Both the position numbers and the translations under genes were made by a program. A model generated the notes under the pieces. That model saw only the letters and a program-made list of their open reading frames with translations, made no database searches and was not told where the DNA came from. A DNA stretch of 39,307 nucleotides from Acidilobaceae archaeon UBA162 (lineage in GTDB: Archaea > Thermoproteota > Thermoprotei_A > Sulfolobales > Acidilobaceae): assembly GCA_002496425.1 (NCBI GenBank), contig DAJS01000002.1:16836-56142 (forward strand). The letters are read 5' to 3'. Positions 8,153 through 15,879 of this stretch are shown in pieces. The stretch's first letter is position 1; every line of letters begins with the position of its first letter.

Positions 8153-8961
8153 GGCCCTGGCAGAAGGCCCTGATGTACATCCTTATCGTAGTAATATTGG
8201 CCTACTTCATGTTTCCCCTCTACGTCCTATTCCTCTATGCCTTCACTAACCCCCACTACACCTTCTTCCGCTCCTACCCATACCTATACCCTGTAAGGCT
8301 TACGCTGAAGAACCTACTGGAGGCCGCAGCACCCAGCCTCAGCGGGCCAGCGATAAAGAGCCTTGTTGTAGCCACGCTAGTTGGCCTCATAACCCTGGCG
8401 CTGGCACTACCGACAGCCTATGGACTCTCCAAGATTAACCCACTAATCTCGTATATGGTTATTGTGCTCCTGTTCATAACTAACCTCATGCCAAGCATAG
8501 TAATAGCCATACCTATCGCCTCTACCTTTGTCAGGCTAGGCCTCTATAACTCAGACATAGGCCTGGCCCTGGCCCAGACACTGATAACGCTGCCCATGGC
8601 AGCCTTCATACTTCTCGGCACCTTCCAGTCTATCCCTCCAGAGCTCGAGTGGCAGGCCAGGATAGACGGGGCCTCTCTCCTCAAGGCCTTTTACAAGGTA
8701 CTGATGCCGCTGGCAGCGCCTAGCATAGCCGCCGTGTACATGCTCTCCTGGCTCTTCTCGTGGGACGAGTTTACCTTCGCTGTGCTCCTCTCACCCATAT
8801 CACCTACCCTGCCTGTGGAGATCTACATATCAGTCGACAGGGGCAACCTACTGGCAGCCCTGGCGCTCTCGTTCGTGCTCACTATCCCAGCAATAGTACT
8901 TGTGGTGCTAATGCAGCGTTACCTCAGAGCTGAGTATCTAGCGGGAGGTCTCAAGGGCTAA
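8149..8961 (+). CDS. ABC sugar transporter permease, MalG/UgpE-like
   Basis: This is the second membrane subunit, 270 residues with about six helices. The EAA loop reads ELEWQARIDGASLLKAFYKV near residue 168, followed by MPLAAPS. Its ATG overlaps the stop of the first permease (gATGa), so the two are translationally coupled. No nucleotide-binding subunit follows; the next gene is an unrelated reductoisomerase-like protein. The importer must therefore borrow an ATPase encoded elsewhere, as is common for CUT1 systems. Confidence 0.93.
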   Translation: MRPWQKALMYILIVVILAYFMFPLYVLFLYAFTNPHYTFFRSYPYLYPVRLTLKNLLEAAAPSLSGPAIKSLVVATLVGLITLALALPTAYGLSKINPLISYMVIVLLFITNLMPSIVIAIPIASTFVRLGLYNSDIGLALAQTLITLPMAAFILLGTFQSIPPELEWQARIDGASLLKAFYKVLMPLAAPSIAAVYMLSWLFSWDEFTFAVLLSPISPTLPVEIYISVDRGNLLAALALSFVLTIPAIVLVVLMQRYLRAEYLAGGLKG

Positions 8962-9010
8962 AGTTGTCCTTGCCAACGCCGATATAATGGTCTATGCCAT
9001 GGATTTCAAG

Positions 9011-9019
9011 GCTTATATT
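9011..9019 (+). promoter_or_regulatory. TATA-like box for the reductoisomerase-like gene
   Basis: The element gcttatatt would put transcription start near 9040. That points to a leaderless message starting at the GTG at 9043, not at the upstream TTG at 9028. Confidence 0.5.
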
Positions 9020-9042
9020 TCCCTTACTTGGTTACCTGTCAT

Positions 9043-10062
9043 GTGGCCCCTTTGGTGCAGAACTATGTGGTGCTTAACGGTAACGTCGAGCTTCTCAGAG
9101 GTCTCACAATAGCTATCATCGGCTACGGCAACCAGGGCAGGGCGCAGGCAACCATAATGAGGGATAGCGGCCTGAAGGTTATAGTTGGCAACGTCAGAGA
9201 TGAATACTGGGAGACTGCCAAAAGAGATGGCTTTGAGGTCTATGAGATAGGGGAGGCCGCCAGGAGGGCTGACGTAATAATGATGCTTCTACCTGACGAG
9301 GTTCAGCCATACGTCTTCAAGGAGCAGGTGGCGCCGGCTGTTAAGGATAGACGCGTAATCATAGACTTCGCCAGCGGCTACAACGTTGCCTTTGGACTCA
9401 TAGAGCCGCCCAGGGAGGCTGACGTGGTCCTGGTGGCCCCAAGGATGATAGGAGCTGCTATGCTAGAACTGCACAGGCGCGGCAGAGGGTTCCCCGTCTT
9501 CCTCGGGGTTGCTAACGACGCCAGCGGCAGGGCCTGGGACTACGCCGCGGCGCTTGGGGCCGCCATAGGAGCCCTGGGGAAGCCTGGCGGCATTGGCATT
9601 AAGGTGACGTTCAAGCAGGAGGCGCTTGTAGACCTGCTTGATGAACATACCAACTGGCCTCTGCTCCTGGCCAGCTTAATGGCCTTCTATGATGTTACAG
9701 TGCACAAATACGGCGTGCCACCAGAGGCGGTGCTCCTGGAGATGTACGCCTCGGGCGAGATGGCTGAGGTCGCCAGCAGAATGGCTGAGATGGGGGTCTT
9801 CGACCAGCTCAGGCTTCACTCAACCACCAGCCAGTACGGGCAGCTGAGCAGGGCCCTGAAGTACTACGATTATGTGAGGCGTGTAGTTGAGGAGGAGGCC
9901 AGAGAGATATGGGAGGGAGACTTCGCCAGGGAGTGGGGTCTTGAGCAGCTGGCGGGCAGGCCCAAGTTCAGGGCCCTCTGGGACATAGTCACCTCAGGAG
10001 AGATGCACCAGGCCGAGAAGCGGCTGTTTGAGCTGATGGGCATGACCTTAGATAATAAGTAG
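9043..10062 (+). CDS. Ketol-acid reductoisomerase-like protein, altered active site
   Basis: This resembles KARI (IlvC), which isomerises and reduces acetohydroxyacids in branched-chain amino acid synthesis. Numbered from the TTG at 9028, it has the Rossmann motif GYGNQG at 32-37, the ADVIMMLLPDE strand, and the knotted-domain ligands D202 and E206 (DLLDEH). The invariant FxHGFN segment, whose His is catalytic, reads FASGYN. The VAPKGPGH segment reads VAPRMIGA, and one of the two later Glu ligands appears lost. It is therefore probably a paralogue with a different reaction, not the pathway enzyme. The start was chosen from TATA spacing; the longer reading adds five residues. Downstream DNA is empty for 300 bases. 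Confidence 0.75.
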   Translation: MAPLVQNYVVLNGNVELLRGLTIAIIGYGNQGRAQATIMRDSGLKVIVGNVRDEYWETAKRDGFEVYEIGEAARRADVIMMLLPDEVQPYVFKEQVAPAVKDRRVIIDFASGYNVAFGLIEPPREADVVLVAPRMIGAAMLELHRRGRGFPVFLGVANDASGRAWDYAAALGAAIGALGKPGGIGIKVTFKQEALVDLLDEHTNWPLLLASLMAFYDVTVHKYGVPPEAVLLEMYASGEMAEVASRMAEMGVFDQLRLHSTTSQYGQLSRALKYYDYVRRVVEEEAREIWEGDFAREWGLEQLAGRPKFRALWDIVTSGEMHQAEKRLFELMGMTLDNK

Positions 10063-10368
10063 CAAAACCTATTCCCTGTCTAATAGTTTCTAAGCAGCTA
10101 CCATGAGGATCGAATGCCAAGCAGTTATGACACTAGGTTTTAGCCATGTCCAGCTTGTGAAAAGCCATGTGCAGGTGGAGGCCATTTAGCTACTATGGCC
10201 CAGAGCCCTATTGGTGACCACGATCATGGACAATATGACAAGGGCTCCTACCCAGCCCATTAATGCCTACTTTGTCCCTCATAGCTTGATCTATACGCAA
10301 GCGCGCTGGCGACGTCCTCCCACAGCTGGATCTACAGCGTTTCAGGAAAGCCCACCAGTAGAGGTCGG
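10063..10368. other. Intergenic region with no recognised gene
   Basis: About 300 bases between the reductoisomerase-like gene and tRNA-Asp. I find no convincing coding frame with a ribosome-binding site, no box C/D pair with guide-like spacing and no long repeat. A minus-strand open frame over the tRNA is only the tRNA read as protein. Confidence 0.5.
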
Positions 10369-10446
10369 TGGCGCCGCGGCCGGGATTTGAACCCGGGTCA
10401 CGGGCTTGACAGGCCCGCATACTATGCCGGGCTGTACTACCGCGGC
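10369..10446 (-). tRNA. tRNA-Asp (anticodon GTC), CCA encoded
   Basis: Read on the minus strand, the acceptor is gccgcgg/ccgcggc (10440-10446 with 10373-10379), the D stem gtac/gtat, and the anticodon stem cgggc/gcccg with loop ctGTCaa. The T arm is ccggg-ttcaaat-cccgg. The discriminator is G at 10372, followed by encoded CCA at 10371-10369. The variable loop has four bases. There is no intron. Identity follows from anticodon GTC with G73. Confidence 0.97.
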
Positions 10447-10471
10447 GCACCATTGCCCATTAACCCAGCTG

Positions 10472-10482
10472 GCTAAATAAGT
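10472..10482. promoter_or_regulatory. Shared AT-rich promoter element, tRNA-Asp and polynucleotide kinase
   Basis: The only AT-rich stretch between the divergent genes is gctaaataagt. It lies about 30 bases from the tRNA-Asp 5' end on one side and about 32 from the kinase ATG on the other. Both directions could use it as a TATA box. Confidence 0.45.
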
Positions 10483-10511
10483 CTTGTGGAGCCTAGGCGA
10501 CTGAGGCCAGG

Positions 10512-11513
10512 ATGAGGCTGGTCGGCGAGCTGCTAGTTGTTGGCCCAGCGTCGCTAAAGCTCATTGATGGCAGGCTGGAGGTCCTAGGGGCCGAGATGAG
10601 CCCAGGGGGCTTAGTTGTGATACCTGCCGGCAGGCAGGTGGTCATCATCACTGACGGTGACGTTGAGCTCAGCGGCGCCGGAGGGGCTCCTCGGCCAGTC
10701 CCTGAGCGCTCGATCAAAGTGTTCATGGAAGCCCTTGAGGCCGCCCGCGGCAAGAACAGGCTCATGATAGTTGGACCCCCTGACGCTGGTAAGAGCACTA
10801 TAGCTGCTTACCTGTACAATAAAGAAATAGCTGACCTAATTGTAACTACTGACGTGGGTCAGAATGAGATCTATTGCCCTGGCTTCGAGTCATCAGCATC
10901 GCCAGGGAGGCCCTTCGTGCCAGGCTCCTCGGCCACCGCGCTGCGCTCATGCTTCGTAGGTGGGTTCTCGCCCACAGTATCGGTAAGCTCCTACTCTCAA
11001 TGCTTTGATAGGCTCACGGCTAGTGGCAAGAGGTTCATAGTCGACACTGATGGTTGGACCTCGCCTGAGGGCCTGGCACTTAAGGCGCGCCTGGCCCAGC
11101 AGGCGGCAGCTGACCTAGTGCTTGCTGTGGGCCTCAAGACCGAAGAGCTAAGGCCCTTCATAGATTTTGGCCTTGACGTGGCCAGCGTTGAGCCAGGGAC
11201 TGTTAGGTCCAAGACTAGATATGAGAGGAGACTCCATAGGGACAGGCTGCTGGCCAGATGCCTTATGGGCGCCAGGCAGGTCAGAGCGGGCCCGGATGTG
11301 AAAGTAATAACTCTCAGCGAGCAGTCAAGGCCAGTAAGGGGGCAGCTCGCCGCCGTATCATCTAACGATCAAGACTACTTTGCAGTCATAACCAGATATA
11401 ACGAGCGCGAGCAGGTCATAGGCCTTCTTACAAGCTACGAGGGTCCCGTGAGCTTAGTTAAGGTCGGCGCCGTAAGGATTAACCTAGAGGCCTTTCGTGG
11501 TATAATAGGCTAA
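10512..11513 (+). CDS. Polynucleotide 5'-hydroxyl kinase, Clp1/Grc3/Nol9 family
   Basis: This is a P-loop kinase that phosphorylates 5'-OH ends of RNA (and DNA) in archaeal RNA processing. The Walker A motif GPPDAGKST is at residues 88-96, followed by TTDVGQNEIYCPG near 113 (family DxGQ motif) and VDTDGW near 177 (Clp1/Grc3 Walker-B-like motif). An N-terminal beta-rich domain (1-75) and a C-terminal domain match the three-part family layout at 333 residues. It is a single gene divergent from tRNA-Asp. RtcB, which needs 5'-OH ends, is 5 kb away. The natural RNA target cannot be read from sequence. Confidence 0.87.
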   Translation: MRLVGELLVVGPASLKLIDGRLEVLGAEMSPGGLVVIPAGRQVVIITDGDVELSGAGGAPRPVPERSIKVFMEALEAARGKNRLMIVGPPDAGKSTIAAYLYNKEIADLIVTTDVGQNEIYCPGFESSASPGRPFVPGSSATALRSCFVGGFSPTVSVSSYSQCFDRLTASGKRFIVDTDGWTSPEGLALKARLAQQAAADLVLAVGLKTEELRPFIDFGLDVASVEPGTVRSKTRYERRLHRDRLLARCLMGARQVRAGPDVKVITLSEQSRPVRGQLAAVSSNDQDYFAVITRYNEREQVIGLLTSYEGPVSLVKVGAVRINLEAFRGIIG

Positions 11514-11526
11514 TTTCCTGCATCAG

Positions 11527-11536
11527 GTTTAATATT
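11527..11536 (+). promoter_or_regulatory. TATA-like box for the gene at 11558
   Basis: The element gtttaatatt is centred 26 bases before the GTG at 11558. This predicts a leaderless message and supports that start. Confidence 0.55.
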
Positions 11537-11557
11537 GCCCCTTGTCCAGGCCAGGTA

Positions 11558-12232
11558 GTGAAGCGCTTGGACAGGCGTCTGATTGCAGTCGTCGTGACGG
11601 TAGTTGTAGTGGTTGCGGCATCGGTGACCGCAGTCATAACGTTTCATCTTCATGCCAGCGCCCCCACTGCTACTCAGACACCTACCGGGTTCCCTGGCAT
11701 GCTCGCCAGCAGCTCAGTGTCATCCATACTTGGTGGCAATTGGTCTATGCTAGCTAACAGCTCAGGGCTCTTCGAGTTCGGCAATGACAAAGTCAAGATT
11801 ACATTCATCAATGGCACAACTATCACAAAGCCTCTCGGCCCTAACAACACGAGCAACTTTGAGCTCCTGGGCCCCTCAGGCCAGTCCAACGGGGGCCTGC
11901 CTGCGTGGAGCGCCTTTTACCTGTACTATTGGCACAACGCCTCAGCAAATGAGACCTACGTGATGCTGGTCGAGATCTTCAAGACAGTAAACAGCTCTCA
12001 GGCCAACTGGACCCTGGGCTCAGTGGCCAGTAAGTATGGCGTTACTCCAAACGAGAGTGATGGCCTCTCCATGATAGTAATTAGGCCCTATGCACCCTAC
12101 TATGTAAACTATGCCTACGTGGTGGCAAGTTATAAAGGAGGCTCATATGTAATCCTAGTGGTCTACGAGGGCCCTGCCAGCTATCAGACCCTTGAGTCCT
12201 TGACCCAGAACGTGGCTCAGCAGCTGCCCTGA
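11558..12232 (+). CDS. Exported or membrane-anchored protein of unknown function, many glycosylation sites
   Basis: I do not recognise a family. Residues 1-8 are basic and 9-30 form one hydrophobic helix, so the protein is probably anchored with its body outside the cell. A Ser/Thr/Pro-rich linker runs from about 33 to 47. The remaining 170 residues lack Cys. They carry about ten N-x-S/T sequons (N61, N67, N85, N96, N97, N127, N131, N145, N150, N165). Such density is typical of glycosylated crenarchaeal surface proteins. The start is set by a TATA box 26 bases upstream. The uracil-DNA glycosylase gene follows at short distance, without evident functional link. Confidence 0.8.
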   Translation: MKRLDRRLIAVVVTVVVVVAASVTAVITFHLHASAPTATQTPTGFPGMLASSSVSSILGGNWSMLANSSGLFEFGNDKVKITFINGTTITKPLGPNNTSNFELLGPSGQSNGGLPAWSAFYLYYWHNASANETYVMLVEIFKTVNSSQANWTLGSVASKYGVTPNESDGLSMIVIRPYAPYYVNYAYVVASYKGGSYVILVVYEGPASYQTLESLTQNVAQQLP

Positions 12233-12268
12233 GGCCCCTTATTGGGTCCCTAGCTGTAGGAGTACAAG

Positions 12269-12273
12269 GGAGG
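12269..12273 (+). promoter_or_regulatory. Shine-Dalgarno sequence before a non-standard start
   Basis: GGAGG at 12269-12273 lies four bases ahead of the in-frame ACG at 12278. No ATG, GTG or TTG occurs in this frame between the stop at 12257 and position 12368. The site therefore argues for initiation at ACG, or for an ATG changed by one base. Confidence 0.5.
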
Positions 12274-12277
12274 CGTC

Positions 12278-12913
12278 ACGCAGGACAAGGAGCAGGCCTA
12301 TGCGAGCCTGAGGGCCAGGATCTCCAGCTGCTCCAAGTGCCCCCTTCACCTGACAAGGAGAAACGCTGTGCCGGGCGAGGGCAACCTGAACGCAGAGGTA
12401 ATGTTTGTAGGCGAGGCCCCTGGAGCTAACGAGGACGATCAAGGAAGGCCCTTCGTTGGCGCCGCAGGTCAGCTGCTGACCCAGGCTATAAACAGCGCTG
12501 GCGTACAGCGCCAGGAGGTATACATAACTAATGTCGTGAAGTGCAGGCCTCCTGGCAATAGGACGCCAACGGACGAGGAGATAGACGCCTGCGTAGGCTA
12601 CCTGTTTGAGGAGCTAGCCATGGTTAGGCCTAAGGTGGTGGTAGCGCTCGGCAATACAGCTGGGTCCACGCTGTTTAAGCTAGCAGGAAGGCAGTGGAGA
12701 GGCATAAGCGCCCACAGGGGGAAGCCTGTAAGACTCATAGTTAATGGGCAGGAGGTACTGGTGTATCCTACGTATCACCCTGCAGCTGCCATATACAAGC
12801 CTGACCTGCGTGACATGTTCATGTCAGACGTCCGTGAGGCCCTGGGCCTGGTAAGGCCGAGAGGACGGTCGAGGACCCTGCTGGACTTCATGAAGGGTGA
12901 AAGTAAGGCCTAA
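12278..12913 (+). CDS. Uracil-DNA glycosylase, family 4 (Fe-S), atypical start codon
   Basis: This enzyme removes uracil from DNA, a key repair step at high temperature where cytosine deaminates quickly. The Fe-S ligands appear as CSKC near residues 18-21, with two later Cys (CRPP and DACVGYLF). The catalytic pocket shows GEAPGANEDDQGRPFVGAAG and the YHPAAA block. A GTG start at 12368 would drop the first CxxC and the first strand. The frame is open back to 12260, but the only start-like triplet with a ribosome site is ACG at 12278. Starting there gives 211 residues and the usual 17 residues before the first Cys. Family call certain; start uncertain. Confidence 0.85.
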   Translation, partial: TQDKEQAYASLRARISSCSKCPLHLTRRNAVPGEGNLNAEVMFVGEAPGANEDDQGRPFVGAAGQLLTQAINSAGVQRQEVYITNVVKCRPPGNRTPTDEEIDACVGYLFEELAMVRPKVVVALGNTAGSTLFKLAGRQWRGISAHRGKPVRLIVNGQEVLVYPTYHPAAAIYKPDLRDMFMSDVREALGLVRPRGRSRTLLDFMKGESKA

Positions 12914-12935
12914 AACCACGTGAGCGTCCTAGCAC

Positions 12936-13901
12936 ATGACCTTGAAGGTCCTGGCGGCTGTCCTGGAGAGGTTCAACGGGCCCTTCTCTATACGTGAGGT
13001 GGATCTGAACGTAAGGCCTAACGACGTTGTGGTTAATGTCAAGTCAGTAGGCGTCTGCGGACGTGACGTGGTAGTGTGGCGCGGGGGCTTTAGGAACCTC
13101 AGGCCCCCACTGATACTCGGCCATGAGGTCTTTGGAGAGGTTGACGGGAGGCCAGTGGCGGTGTTCCCAGCTGAGGTCGATGAGTATTGCCTGACGGAGC
13201 ACTCGGGCTCTGAGAACCTCTGCGAGTCATACTCAATACTTGGCGAGGGGAGGCCTGGGGGTTACGCGACCCGCATTGCCGTGCCTAGGTGGAACCTGAT
13301 AGAGCTCCCTGACAGGGACTACGATAGGTACGCCGCCGCGGCCTGTGGCGTAGCTACGTTCATACATGCGTCCAAGGTTGCTGCTGTTACCAGGGAATCA
13401 AGGGTTCTGGTCACAGGGGCCACTGGGGGCGTTGGCATACATGGTGTTCAGTACCTGTCAAAGGTTGTTGGCGCCGAGGTCTACGCCTATGCCCGTAACC
13501 TGGAGAAGGCCAAGGCCCTTGAGGGCCTCGGAGTCCACACGGTCACAGACTTCTCCTTCTATAAGAAGGAGGGCAGGGTTGATGCTGTAATTGAGGTTGT
13601 CGGTGGGCCAACGATAAACAACAGCATTTTGGCCCTGAGGCCTCAAGGAACGTTGGTGCTTGTTGGGAACGTAACTGGCGAGGAGATTAGGCTTCAGAGG
13701 CCTGCCTTAGTAGTGATGAGAGAGCTGAAGATAACAGGCTCGGCAGCGTACACAAAGGCTGAGTATGAGGAGGCCATAAGGCTAATCCATGAGGGGCTCA
13801 TAAGGCCCTTCTACAGGGCCTATAGGCTTGAGGAGGTTAACGAGGCCTACAGGGACATAGTTGAGGGAAGGGTCCTTGGCAGGGCCGTGCTCAGACCCTG
13901 A
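12936..13901 (+). CDS. Zinc-type (MDR) alcohol dehydrogenase-like oxidoreductase
   Basis: This belongs to the medium-chain dehydrogenase/reductase superfamily, an NAD(P)-dependent oxidoreductase. Catalytic zinc ligands C41 (VGVCGRD) and H63-E64 (LGHEVFGE) are present. The four-Cys structural zinc loop is reduced to two Cys (residues 85-100). The cofactor motif TGATGGVGIHG is near residue 167. At 321 residues it is short for the family, because of the trimmed structural-zinc lobe. It starts 22 bases after the glycosylase and may be co-transcribed. Its end overlaps the convergent PAP2 gene by 11 bases. The substrate cannot be assigned. Confidence 0.87.
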   Translation: MTLKVLAAVLERFNGPFSIREVDLNVRPNDVVVNVKSVGVCGRDVVVWRGGFRNLRPPLILGHEVFGEVDGRPVAVFPAEVDEYCLTEHSGSENLCESYSILGEGRPGGYATRIAVPRWNLIELPDRDYDRYAAAACGVATFIHASKVAAVTRESRVLVTGATGGVGIHGVQYLSKVVGAEVYAYARNLEKAKALEGLGVHTVTDFSFYKKEGRVDAVIEVVGGPTINNSILALRPQGTLVLVGNVTGEEIRLQRPALVVMRELKITGSAAYTKAEYEEAIRLIHEGLIRPFYRAYRLEEVNEAYRDIVEGRVLGRAVLRP

Positions 13902-14574
13902 GCCTCAGGATAGGGATAAGGCCAAATGTGTGGTTGTAAATCCACACCCATACCTTAGCCCCAGGGCCCTCCACCAACGCTGAGGACCAGAGCCCAACTA
14001 TCAGACCGGCTACTAGGTCCGAGAGCCAGTGGACCTGGAGCAGGAGCCTCGAGTACATTATGGCAGCAGCATAAACAGCTGCCAGGTAGGAGAGCCTTGA
14101 CTTCCTGGTCTTAAATACCGCCATTATGTAGTATGCCAGTACTGTGACTCTCACCGCGTGGCCTGATGGAAAGGCAAAGTAGTCGGCGTTGATAAGGTTG
14201 CCAAGGAGCCCAAAGTAGGCCGGAGGTTCCAAGGGGCGGGGAACCATTATATATGCCTTAAGGATGGCGGTGACTATCATGGCAAATATTATTGCCACTG
14301 CAAATGAGACTACCTGCCTGCTCACGCTCCTGTGCAGCCCAGCGTCAATGAAGTACATTATGGCTGCCAGCAGCGCTATCGACTCTAGGCTGTCGCTGTA
14401 AGAGAATGCCTGCACGAACGTCGATTTATCTGGTACCACAGCCCTGAACACTTCGAGGTCAACCCATAGCACTCCGTCTTTCCGCCTTAGAACCTCGAGC
14501 ACTATTGCCGCTGCTAGCAGGGCTGTCAGGACGTATATGGCCCTTGGCGACTTTAACCCCCCTGAGCCCTTCAC
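13891..14574 (-). CDS. PAP2-family membrane phosphatase
   Basis: This is an integral-membrane acid phosphatase-like enzyme acting on lipid phosphates or polyprenyl diphosphates. The three catalytic blocks are visible: KAYIMVPRP, FPSGHAVR and SRLLLQVHWLSD, giving the K-x6-RP, PSGH and SR-x5-H-x3-D pattern. About six hydrophobic segments fit in 227 residues. The start is GTG. It runs opposite to the dehydrogenase, with overlapping 3' ends. A role in isoprenoid or polyprenyl diphosphate recycling, for example in N-glycosylation, is possible but inferred. Confidence 0.88.
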   Translation of the reverse strand: MKGSGGLKSPRAIYVLTALLAAAIVLEVLRRKDGVLWVDLEVFRAVVPDKSTFVQAFSYSDSLESIALLAAIMYFIDAGLHRSVSRQVVSFAVAIIFAMIVTAILKAYIMVPRPLEPPAYFGLLGNLINADYFAFPSGHAVRVTVLAYYIMAVFKTRKSRLSYLAAVYAAAIMYSRLLLQVHWLSDLVAGLIVGLWSSALVEGPGAKVWVWIYNHTFGLIPILRLRV

Positions 14575-14625
14575 TAAGTTGGCCCCATCGAGATCCAGAC
14601 AAGTAGCTAACTAAAATAACTACTA

Positions 14626-15876
14626 TTAGCCAACCGCGGCCGCGTTGAGAGCCCTTGGGCGGCCCTGGACAGAGCCGTCCTCGTAGGCCAGCTCCCCTCC
14701 CACAAAGACAGCCTTAGGCTCACCTACGAGCTCTTGCATGAACACGTGCCAGTACCTGGCCTTGCTATAGGTGGCTACGAAGCGGCGCCGCGCTTTCAAG
14801 TCAATAACTACTAGGTTGGCCCTGGCCCCAGGCCCTATGTAACCGTACTTGCTAAGTCCTAGCACCTTCGCTGGGCCAAAGGACGTCAGCCTCAGGAACT
14901 CCTGGAGATCCAGGTACCCCGTTACGACAAGCCTAAAGACAACCCACGGCCAGACCCCGAGCCACGGAATTCCAGGGGGGCAGAGCCCGTAGTCCATGCG
15001 CTTCTCCTCAGGCGAGTGAGGGGCGTGATCGCTGCCCAATGCGTCCACTAGGCCCTCCTTCAGGGCCTTGACCAGTTGCCAGCTGGAGTAGAGATCCCTC
15101 AGCGGCGGATTCACCTTGTAGTAGCACCCGTTGTCCACGGTGCGGTCAAGTAAAAGGTAGTGAGGGGTTGTGTCGGTAGTGTAGCCATAGCCCTTAGCCA
15201 CGTACAGGGTCGAGGGACAGCTGACGTGAGTGACGTGAACCCTCAGGCCCTTCATGTCGTGGATCATGTGCACTGCCAACGCCTCGCTCCAACAGCCCCT
15301 GAGCTCAGCCCTAGAGACGTTGGTGTCAGCGAGCTGAGACCTTAGGTCAGCCTCGGGGGTCTCGGGGTGAACGACCACGAGGGCTCCCGTTGAGAGGGCC
15401 CTGGAGACTGAGGGCCTCTTGGCGTCCATGTCCTCAGGGTAGACCTTGAAGCCAAGCACCGGTTCGTTCAGCAGGTCGCTCACAGCTTCAGGCTTGTCAG
15501 GTATGCCGGCGTAGACGCCATAGTCTACGTAGGAGTTGTCGCTAAGGGCTCTGAGCTTTAACCTCACCGCCTCCCTGCTGGCCAGCCTGGGCACGGTGTT
15601 GGGCATATCTGCCACAAGCGTGATCCCCGACTCCAGGGCAGCCATGGTGCCCGTTCGCTCGTCCTCCTTGTAGGAGAGCCCCAGCCCCCTAAGGTGTACA
15701 TGCAGGTCTATGAGACCCGGCGTCACAACCAGGCCATCGTTGTTGTACCTATAGATCTTGTTATACCTTGGTTCCTTTGTCACGGACTCTATGAAGCCAT
15801 TATCATCTATATTAGCGCACCCCTCCCCTAGAAAGCCCCTATAGTCGTATAGCTTGCCACATATTGATGCTGACAA
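14626..15876 (-). CDS. pyrC: Dihydroorotase
   Basis: This amidohydrolase closes carbamoyl aspartate to dihydroorotate, step three of pyrimidine synthesis. The metal-binding DLHVHLRG is near residue 57, GFKVYPE near 143, HPETPEAD and THVS supply further His ligands, and the catalytic Asp is in GSDHAPHSPEEK. Length is 416 residues. The TTG start lies three bases after the pyrI stop, at the end of the five-gene pyr operon. The context makes dihydroorotase more likely than a hydantoinase or allantoinase. Confidence 0.95.
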   Translation of the reverse strand: MSASICGKLYDYRGFLGEGCANIDDNGFIESVTKEPRYNKIYRYNNDGLVVTPGLIDLHVHLRGLGLSYKEDERTGTMAALESGITLVADMPNTVPRLASREAVRLKLRALSDNSYVDYGVYAGIPDKPEAVSDLLNEPVLGFKVYPEDMDAKRPSVSRALSTGALVVVHPETPEADLRSQLADTNVSRAELRGCWSEALAVHMIHDMKGLRVHVTHVSCPSTLYVAKGYGYTTDTTPHYLLLDRTVDNGCYYKVNPPLRDLYSSWQLVKALKEGLVDALGSDHAPHSPEEKRMDYGLCPPGIPWLGVWPWVVFRLVVTGYLDLQEFLRLTSFGPAKVLGLSKYGYIGPGARANLVVIDLKARRRFVATYSKARYWHVFMQELVGEPKAVFVGGELAYEDGSVQGRPRALNAAAVG

Positions 15877-15879
15877 GGA

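Noticed and set aside
10208..10453. Minus-strand open frame of 81 codons over the tRNA-Asp region
   Set aside because: It is the tRNA and its flank read as protein; the cloverleaf is complete and the peptide has the familiar look of translated tRNA.
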